Source: Candidatus Haliotispira prima
GTDB lineage: Bacteria; Spirochaetota; Spirochaetia; SP-2023
Length of the DNA stretch: 64,000 bases
Assembly (NCBI GenBank): GCA_029867005.1
Contig: CP123443.1
Span: 496,001 to 560,000 of the forward strand
Reading direction: 5' to 3'
Part shown: one piece after another, positions 56,701 through 64,000 of the stretch
Layout of the letters: each line of letters starts with the position of its first letter
How positions within the stretch are numbered: the stretch's first letter is position 1
Made by a program: the position numbers and the translations under genes
Notes under the pieces: generated by a model
What the model was told of the DNA's origin: nothing
Seen by the model: the letters and a program-made list of their open reading frames with translations, nothing else
Database searches by the model: none

Positions 56701-59229
56701 GTGAGCGACAGCAATGTTGCCAGCCCGAATTTGGATAATGATTTTACCTACGATTGGAAATACCAGACTCCGGCCGGTTCAACCTGGAACAGTCTGCCGA
56801 CCGGAAGCACGGCGAACAATTACAAGTCCGTACTGAAGACATCAGGCTTTAGCACTACCACAGGCAGCGCGGTCTACAAGATTCGGGTTACGGTACGTGA
56901 TAAAAATGGCGGCTCTACGGATAAAGAGTTTGGTTTGGGTATCAAGCTGAACACCGTGCCGAACCTGCAATTTTTGGGGACAACCAGTGTCTCTGACAAC
57001 CAGAAGATCCAGTTGGCAGACTTGAATGCAGCGACTCCGCCACAGAATTTCTACGTGAGTGCAACGGATCCGGATGGGCAAACGATAACCTACAGTTGGG
57101 AAGTCAACGGCCTGGATCAGAGCAATACGGGAACCGGGGCCGCAAACAAGAAGTTGGAGAATAAGGTTTTCTACTCGCCGATGAAGAGTAGCACGAAAAC
57201 ACAGGCCCAGTTGGCAAGCGAGTTGTCGGGCCTGAGTGCTGCGGCAAAAGCAACCCGAATATTGGGCCGCCACAAGGTTATTGTCACGGCTTCGGCCGGG
57301 GACGGCCAGGGGAGTGACACGGAGAGCCGGAATCTCTTGCTGAATGTGGCACCGGTAGTTAGCAGTGTTACGGCAACGGCGGATGATGTTTCGCTCGGGG
57401 ATACCATAACGTTTACGGCCAATGCGACGGATGCGGAAGGCGATGAACTGACGTATTCGTGGAAACAACGCAAGGTCGGTACGGCTGCCTGGACGGCTAT
57501 CACCGGCACCGGCAGCACAGCCACGCTGACCGTGGCATCGAACTGGACTCCGGGTTCTTACCAAGTAGCGGTAACAGTAGATGATGGTTACGGCGGTTTG
57601 GCCAATACGGAGGCTGCACCGAAGGTAATTACCGTAATTGCCCCATCTCCGACCGTGGCGTGGACATCTGCTACACCGGCAGCGGATTCTATAGTTCAGT
57701 TACCGGCGGCCGGAGGAAGTGCGTTGTTTGGGGTTACTGTAAGTGATGTATCAACTGCGACAACGGCGTTAGACTACACTTGGAAGATAGATGGGACAAC
57801 AAATGCTGCGGCGAGTGGGGTCAACAAACCAACAGCAGACTTAACACTTCCGTCAGGTAGGCACTACAACACTTGGTTTACGGTATCTGTGACAGTCAAA
57901 AATAGTAGCGGCAGGGAGACGACCCTCAGCCGGAGAATACAGGTGAATAATGCACCTTCTGTGAGTATAAGCTCACCTGCGAACGGGAGCGTTCTGGGAC
58001 AGAACACAGAGATTGCTTTACTTTGGAGTTATCGTGACAGTAATGCGGACGGTGTGAACGGAAAAGCTCGTGAATACCAAATAGCCAGTGGCCATGGCCA
58101 ACGTATAAGTGGCATTGCGGCGACGGGGGGCTTTACAACCCTTGGTTCTGCTTTGGTCTATAATACATCGGCTCAATTGACTCAGGCACACCCACCGGGG
58201 GATTATACCATACGCCTTTTTGTAGAGGATAATAGAGGTGCTGTGGGTGCTGCTTACTCGGACGTAACGATAAAAGTGGGCCTTGCTGCACCAACCGTGA
58301 CTCTCATTGGTCAGGGGGGAGTTTCGGGAATCAGAGCGTCGTGGGGCAGTATTGCGAATGCAGTGAATGGGTACGAGGTTTCGTGGGGTACAGGCACAGA
58401 TGCGAGCGGTACGCTTGCGACTGTCAGTGGTACATCTTACGATATCCCTTCCTTGACAGCGGGTACGACCTACTATGTCAAAGTGAGAGCTTTATCAACT
58501 AATCCGGCGAATACCTACGCAGCCAGTAGCTTTTCCTCACCTCAGAGTCGCTTGGCAGGCAGTGCTTCTGCGCCTCAAATTAAACTGACTGAGAGTAGGA
58601 TGTGGGTTAATGGCGCGGCCGGGATCAAATACTATAGGATTGGTATTGAAGGGCGTGATATAGACAACGAAGTAATTACCCTTCGAACCAGGCGGCAGGA
58701 GCCTAACGGCTCGTGGACGGGATGGACAGACCAGGCACTCGATGCAAATAATCGGATCACTATGACTTTCACTTCGCCAATAGCGGATCATATAATTGTC
58801 GAGATGGAACTTTCTGACGGAGCTCGTACAGCGTCTTTGATCCTATACTCGTATGATGGATATCAGTACTCAGTTACTGATGATTATCCTAATCTGGCCC
58901 CGGAAGCAATCTTGGTGTCTTACGAGGGCGCGATTACCTACGGTGGAGGACGGGAGTACCTTGTAGTTTATTTTGATGTGCGGGATCCTGAGGGTGAAGC
59001 TGTGACAGTTACATATACAGTTGGTACTAGTGATGTCGTCTCCAATGCCAGATTGGAGGGCTCCGGAGCTCATGGCTCCAGTAGGTACAGAATCAATAGT
59101 AGTGCATTTGGCCGAGGCAGCAACCCCACTGCGGAGATTACGATTCGGGACGCATCCGGGGGCGAGCTAAAACTGTCTGTGGACAAGGCTGGTGGCGCAC
59201 CTAATTGGCCAAGGAGTTTCTATCAGTAA
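50773..59229 (+). CDS. Giant TSP3-repeat surface lipoprotein, copy 3 (2818 aa)
   Basis: 2818 aa. Start ATG 50773 with AAGG 8 bases upstream. Basic n-region and lipobox MWSC (Cys54) as in copy 2. N-domain to about 430, diverged from copies 1-2; 11 TSP3 super-repeats at about 437-1266, richer in exact repeats (GDGIPDG-DVDVDGDGTPDNGKD). A long run of PKD/Ig/cadherin-like beta domains follows, about 1280-2490 (LSYSWQI, LTYSWKQ and YSYQWAL strands recur). One FN3 domain is at about 2500-2590, then a unique 220-residue C-terminus ending RSFYQ with no sortase or OmpA-type anchor. The last 1.4 kb is less G/C-skewed and lacks the regular repeat structure, suggesting a different origin. Probably a very long calcium-stiffened surface stalk or adhesin. 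Confidence 0.92.
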   Translation: MERHESKNIYSEGTAAGKIPAKGTPIRKSIRMKAGKTRIVIAVLALISVFMWSCEETSGGRSAKKAPESYLTLKQDPVVTSDGRYVFEIQNFVSADIKVYQGGDVPNDKLRALWDSSVVRWGFRRKDNPKKIYWVQKNKAYTAEDGNTYTIEVEESEKAKFIPTELPAALLQTDLNNLEIYAMVSFETSEVSGVYKIPDDFKTKVMEVTEISGRISNLSSKTGSQRSKVIPGASVYYIHKETGKIFQSYSDIGGNYRIALQHYGRFSQVVVTKNMSPYTASYDLQKVSGRTAVAGANLEIRELTGGQSFTSNLLYDITSGGLGTPSVGGTQIKGSTLDVNGAKTLAGAYLLFYNKGSSSVYFALSGADGGFGFRLPDPAPITTGDPGSSHKPMISFVPSVYGYVAANAYVVLGDASTYPSVFNLVSFDPDPTIELSDRDRDSLPAEEDPDDGNWDTDGDGIPDGADVDVNGDGTPDNGTDSDGDKINDVSDAGSGDADADNDGIKDERDKIDNNKDDDRDNLPDDIDPNNKNRDTDGDNIPDGADVDVNDDGKNDNGIDTDGDGINDRADVDADGNGSADPGKTDGDGDGITDAEDPINDKQDTDKDGLPDAVDPDSRNRDTDGDGIPDGADVDVNGDGVPDNGSDTDGDGINDRSDIDSNPGKTDTDGDGIPDDVDPVNDKLDTDKDGLPDAIDPNPTEADTDGDGIPDGSDVDVDGDGKPDNGKDTDGDGTNDKNDPVNNSNDADRDGLPDDKDPNDHNPDTDGDGIPDGSDVDVDGDGTPDNGKDTDGDGINDKADVDSNPGKPDKDNDGITDIYDAVDDTKDADKDGLPDALDSNDKNRDTDGDGIPDGADVDVDGDGTPDNGKDTDGDGINDRSDKDSNPGKQDTDGDGTPDDVDPVNDKLDTDKDGLPDAIDPDSTKADTDGDGIPDGQDVDVDGDGTPDNGKDSDGDGINDANDPIDNRNDKDKDGLPDHLDPNDDNPDTDGDGIPDGADVDVDGDGTPDNGTDADKDGINDKSDVDSNPGKPDKDNDGITDVYDVADDTVDADKDGLPAALDPNDNNPDTDGDGIPDGVDVDVDGDGTPDNGKDSDGDGINDRGDKDANTGKPDADNDGIPDSIDKVNNNIDTDLDSLPDAIDPQPLNWDSDDDGIPDGADVDINGDGTKDNGADADNDGINNRADVNSNSGKPDTDGDGIIDEVDKVDNNADADKDELPDAVDPDDTKTDTDNDKIKDGHDVDVNGDNTIDNGVDADNNGVRDGALSALEPQLSWDNAASTATQDANRGKFDFDGSTAVVVTLSVKADAILDKVFTYEWYKGTPGNLGTLDRNNSTATALFALTDSGANVITVKVSNARGQATLSRTYELNKPPYGLTILSPTSNQQIKISSGTPFPLTASATDDDANQTLSYSWQIGLGDSLALNSTAFKPLTLNANGTYVFTQSTDLYTMKVRVTDGDGGSAEKTVVVLLDGDASGISSSTRPTIAAGTGTTQAAPMNNPLRGDGNFGSSTQVTVSNVITENGGIGIRSVRWLIGSSAQTGTAPFTAGRLSYSETFTITNPLVPAVITMIAVNDLGEEGRRSETFNLNQAPAFDESVTGNTLPAYDIQTPQSLNVKGVDVNGGVLSYAVAIASGSNQSPASPSFRELTASRKTGQAGALTALSLDFNTGLSAGNYTLRVSLSDSHGSSGKGLMLRNITLTGASTSVAATAPEISWASGTSGFSAGTDVALAESTKADPAKALVFVAPTGSGQITGNSATVAISIRDRRASTKNSGYSYQWALNGTNVSSTANGLSDSKTFALRLGLNTITMKVTNDDGQASAQGVRKYYVNKLPENLRITAPIGSTTVQKSGSSSKTVTFSASAVDVNNLTNNNEDPLSYTWKVYAKQSNGSYSTTPYDSVVRTGASYSIDFSSVAANDYQVVVSAKDSHNGVASLVGAGSDRVAVTVNANPVVTFTKPTLSEVVAGVDVSFQVSVSDSNVASPNLDNDFTYDWKYQTPAGSTWNSLPTGSTANNYKSVLKTSGFSTTTGSAVYKIRVTVRDKNGGSTDKEFGLGIKLNTVPNLQFLGTTSVSDNQKIQLADLNAATPPQNFYVSATDPDGQTITYSWEVNGLDQSNTGTGAANKKLENKVFYSPMKSSTKTQAQLASELSGLSAAAKATRILGRHKVIVTASAGDGQGSDTESRNLLLNVAPVVSSVTATADDVSLGDTITFTANATDAEGDELTYSWKQRKVGTAAWTAITGTGSTATLTVASNWTPGSYQVAVTVDDGYGGLANTEAAPKVITVIAPSPTVAWTSATPAADSIVQLPAAGGSALFGVTVSDVSTATTALDYTWKIDGTTNAAASGVNKPTADLTLPSGRHYNTWFTVSVTVKNSSGRETTLSRRIQVNNAPSVSISSPANGSVLGQNTEIALLWSYRDSNADGVNGKAREYQIASGHGQRISGIAATGGFTTLGSALVYNTSAQLTQAHPPGDYTIRLFVEDNRGAVGAAYSDVTIKVGLAAPTVTLIGQGGVSGIRASWGSIANAVNGYEVSWGTGTDASGTLATVSGTSYDIPSLTAGTTYYVKVRALSTNPANTYAASSFSSPQSRLAGSASAPQIKLTESRMWVNGAAGIKYYRIGIEGRDIDNEVITLRTRRQEPNGSWTGWTDQALDANNRITMTFTSPIADHIIVEMELSDGARTASLILYSYDGYQYSVTDDYPNLAPEAILVSYEGAITYGGGREYLVVYFDVRDPEGEAVTVTYTVGTSDVVSNARLEGSGAHGSSRYRINSSAFGRGSNPTAEITIRDASGGELKLSVDKAGGAPNWPRSFYQ

Positions 59230-59263
59230 AATGCGACCGGCACCGGAATAGGAGAAAGAGGAG

Positions 59264-59302
59264 GGGCGGCCCCGGCATTTGTTGCGGGGCCGCCCTTTTT
59301 TA
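59264..59302 (+). terminator. Terminator of TSP3 gene 3
   Basis: 11-bp perfect G/C stem GGGCGGCCCCG / CGGGGCCGCCC, 10-base loop, then TTTTTT. Unrelated in sequence to the terminators of the other TSP3 genes. Confidence 0.92.
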
Positions 59303-59452
59303 TAGTCTGTTCTTTATGGCTTCACAACAAAAATCTCCGGGCGGGGTCTCCGGATGGCCAAACTGGCGGGCCTGCCTGCGGTGGCCCGCCCTTTCGGGCC
59401 AAGACAAAACCAAGGTATGGCAAAAAAGAAGTTACTTTTTTAGAAGTATAGA

Positions 59453-59481
59453 TTGACAGACTTCTGCAATGGCGGTATAGT
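59453..59481 (+). promoter_or_regulatory. Strong sigma-70-type promoter of the 23S-5S unit
   Basis: TTGACA at 59453-59458, 17-base spacer, TATAGT at 59476-59481. It lies about 64 bases before the mature 23S 5' end with no 16S or tRNA between, so the 23S-5S unit starts its own transcript. The C-rich stretch just after the -10 could be a stringent-control discriminator. Confidence 0.8.
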
Positions 59482-59544
59482 CCCGCTCACCCTCAAACGA
59501 AGGGCGTGTTCTTTAACAGTAAAGCGAAGGATGAGTAATAATAT

Positions 59545-62527
<2,983 letters not shown>

Positions 62528-62603
62528 TATTATTACTCATCTTTCGATTCCGTACTTCGGGAGCCTCAGTCTCCGAAGTACGGGAATATGGTATTGATAT
62601 AAT

Positions 62604-62713
62604 GCCGGTGATGACAGCAAAGTGGAAACACCTGATCCCATTCCGAACTCAGCAGTTAAGCACTTTTGCGCCGATGGTACTACCGAAAGGTGGGAGAGTA
62701 GGTCGTTGCCGGT
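62604..62713 (+). rRNA. rrf: 5S ribosomal RNA
   Basis: About 110 bases. GCCGG at the 5' end pairs with CCGG at the 3' end; the conserved core GATCCCATTCCGAACTCAG, then CAGTTAAGC, GCGCCGATGGTACT and GGGAGAGTAGGTCG are all present. A T8 run follows and may act as terminator. It is 76 bases after the 23S end, so both probably come from the promoter at 59453. Confidence 0.95.
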
Positions 62714-62860
62714 TTTTTTTGTGTATATGGCTGTACCGTGGGCATTAAAACCGTGCGGTATATAATCTGTGTCTGTGATAAGGGGTAGATTATGGCTGTC
62801 CGGTTTTTTTGTGTAGCTCCCCGGGCTGTGGGCAATCTTGCTGATTGGTATTGATATAAT

Positions 62861-62982
62861 GCCGGTGATGACAGCAAAGTGGAAACACCTGATCCCATTC
62901 CGAACTCAGCCCAATTTTTAATCACCGGGCACTTTTGCGCCGATGGTACTACCGAAAGGTGGGAGAGTAGGTCGTTGCCGGT
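62861..62982 (+). pseudogene. Second 5S rRNA copy disrupted by internal replacement
   Basis: Identical to the first 5S by eye except that CAGTTAA after CCGAACTCAG is replaced by a 19-base stretch (CCCAATTTTTAATCACCGG), lengthening the gene by 12. This falls in the helix III/loop C region that binds ribosomal proteins, so the RNA is unlikely to be functional. Confidence 0.8.
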
Positions 62983-63275
62983 TTTTTTTGTGCTTATGGC
63001 TCTCTGTACTGTGGGCATTAAAACCTTGTGGTATATAATCTGTGTCTGTGATAAGGGGTAGATTATGGCTGTCCGGCATGGGGCGCAGCAGATGTCGGGC
63101 ACAAAACTTGTGCGTCGGGCAAAACCTTATTGCCGGTTCTTTTTGTGCTTATGGCTTGATATTGTGGACAATTTTACCGGATAGTTTTTCTTTGACCTTT
63201 TTGTTTAATTCGGTTACAATTTTGGTCAATTCATTATAGATTGAAATATGTTAAAAACAGGGAATAGATTTCGTT

Positions 63276-64000
63276 ATGCAAAAATTGATTAAAGGAATAA
63301 AGGCTCTTTTGGGATTCCCTTTCTATGTGTATAAAAACTACCAATTACAGACGCAGATTTATCAATTGCAGATTAAAGGACAAGGCCAACTTGATTTTTT
63401 AAGTGGTTTTATTAGTTCCGGATTTGTTAAGCTTACTCTCCCTAAAGTATTGAGGCCGAAGTACCCTCAGGATCTTATCCGCATTGGTGCCGAGGGGGAT
63501 GGTGGGTATGTTTTTCCGGCTTCAGCACTTGCCGCGACAGATATTTTAGTAACGTATGGTATTGCTAACGACTATAGCTTTGAACAAGAGTTCCGGAAAC
63601 GTTCTGGTGCAAGAGTTGTTGCTTATGATAAAAGCACAGAGAGCTATTTCACTGACAGAAATTTTTATGATAGATTTTTTAAGTTTTTTGATGGCATCCA
63701 ATCTGAATTTATACCTAAATTTATTGGTAAAAAGAAAGGTATGATTTCCATTAGAGAAACTTTATTACCATATAAGGACAAAAAGATTTTTCTGAAGTTT
63801 GATATTGAAGGTGCTGAATATGATGTTTGGAATGAACTTGAAAATTTACCGGATAATGTAATCGCCATTGTTTGTGAATTGCATCAGGTAGAGCTGCATA
63901 CAGAGAAAATAATGAAGTGGATAGAAACTTGCCCCTTGGATTTGGTACATATTCATGCAAATAATGCTGAGATATTTATGCCGGCCCATAAACTTATTGA
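63276..64000 (+). CDS. FkbM-like SAM-dependent methyltransferase, cut by window edge
   Basis: At least 241 aa; no stop before the right edge. Seen: RIGAEGDGGYVFP near residue 70 and FLKFDIEGAEYDVWNEL near residue 165, the FkbM-type SAM-binding and acidic motif. Relatives methylate sugars or polyketides and often sit in surface-glycan clusters; what it modifies here cannot be told. ATG 63276 has only a weak, distant GGGA. The DNA is clearly more A/T-rich than the rest of the window, suggesting acquisition by transfer beside the rRNA unit. The 290 bases before it hold only the decayed 5S duplication. Confidence 0.82.
   Translation, partial: MQKLIKGIKALLGFPFYVYKNYQLQTQIYQLQIKGQGQLDFLSGFISSGFVKLTLPKVLRPKYPQDLIRIGAEGDGGYVFPASALAATDILVTYGIANDYSFEQEFRKRSGARVVAYDKSTESYFTDRNFYDRFFKFFDGIQSEFIPKFIGKKKGMISIRETLLPYKDKKIFLKFDIEGAEYDVWNELENLPDNVIAIVCELHQVELHTEKIMKWIETCPLDLVHIHANNAEIFMPAHKLI

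Larger units (their letters stand above)
62590..63110 (+). repeat. Tandem duplication of the 5S region (period about 257 bp)
   Basis: GGTATTGATATAATGCC at 62590 recurs at 62847, followed in both by a 5S gene and by the same downstream stretch (GTGGGCATTAAAACC, GTATATAATCTGTGTCTGTG, ATAAGGGGTAGATTATGGC). A third, decayed remnant of the 5S 3' end (TTGCCGGTTCTTTTTGTGC) lies at 63129-63154. Confidence 0.88.

Noticed and set aside
62680-63102. 140-codon minus-strand frame across the 5S repeats
   Set aside because: Caused by the tandem duplication of the 5S region; the translation repeats itself and lies over an RNA gene.

Overview
This is a bacterial chromosomal window of roughly 50% G+C. It is probably from a spirochaete, inferred from several weak signs. 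The plus strand is visibly G/T-rich over most of the window whichever strand is coding, which is the strong strand asymmetry known from Borrelia and Treponema. The lipoproteins carry relaxed lipoboxes (LSSC, VWGC, VLSC, MWSC). A 23S-5S unit has its own promoter and no 16S upstream. There is a short DksA/TraR-type zinc-finger protein. The phylum call is an inference; 23S phylogeny would settle it.

Positions 1-30.7 kb are ordinary core genome. They hold pgi (cut by the left edge), a lipoprotein-acyltransferase-polyprenyl synthase operon, a secreted protein, crcB with a Nudix hydrolase, and a membrane-anchored HEAT-like protein. These are followed by ilvB-ilvN, a PTS-IIA-like protein with a cation/proton antiporter and a CNNM/CorC transporter, and pta. 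On the minus strand lie a hotdog thioesterase, miaB and moxR. A surface-glycan operon headed by purD follows (purD, glf, GT2, MBOAT), then a CofE-like ligase, a small cysteine-rich protein and the dksA-like gene. Many of these ordinary genes carry short in-frame tandem micro-repeats in non-conserved loops, and the intergenic regions contain several short tandem duplications.

Positions 30.9-59.2 kb are a giant surface-lipoprotein locus. It has four copies of a gene built from an N-terminal lipoprotein module, 8-11 calcium-binding thrombospondin type 3 (TSP3) super-repeats, PKD/Ig-like domains and, in most, an FN3-like end. Copy 1 (minus strand, 1733 aa) and a 5'-truncated silent copy (plus strand) form a nearly perfect inverted repeat with arms of about 4.23 kb (31283-35515 and 39714-43946). 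Between the arms lie 4.2 kb holding the promoter and first 330 codons of copy 1, a damaged Panacea-type antitoxin/membrane-protein module, and an isocitrate-dehydrogenase-family gene. Recombination between the arms would flip this segment and move promoter, signal peptide and N-domain from one copy to the other, in frame. The strand composition of the segment looks opposite to the surrounding sequence, as if it is at present in the flipped state. Two more full paralogues (1746 and 2818 aa) follow in tandem, separated by homologous spacers.

Positions 59.2-64 kb hold a strong promoter, a 23S rRNA gene with a hairpin insertion in helix 25, an intact 5S gene, and a duplicated 5S gene broken by a replacement inside the gene. 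An FkbM-like methyltransferase runs off the right edge.
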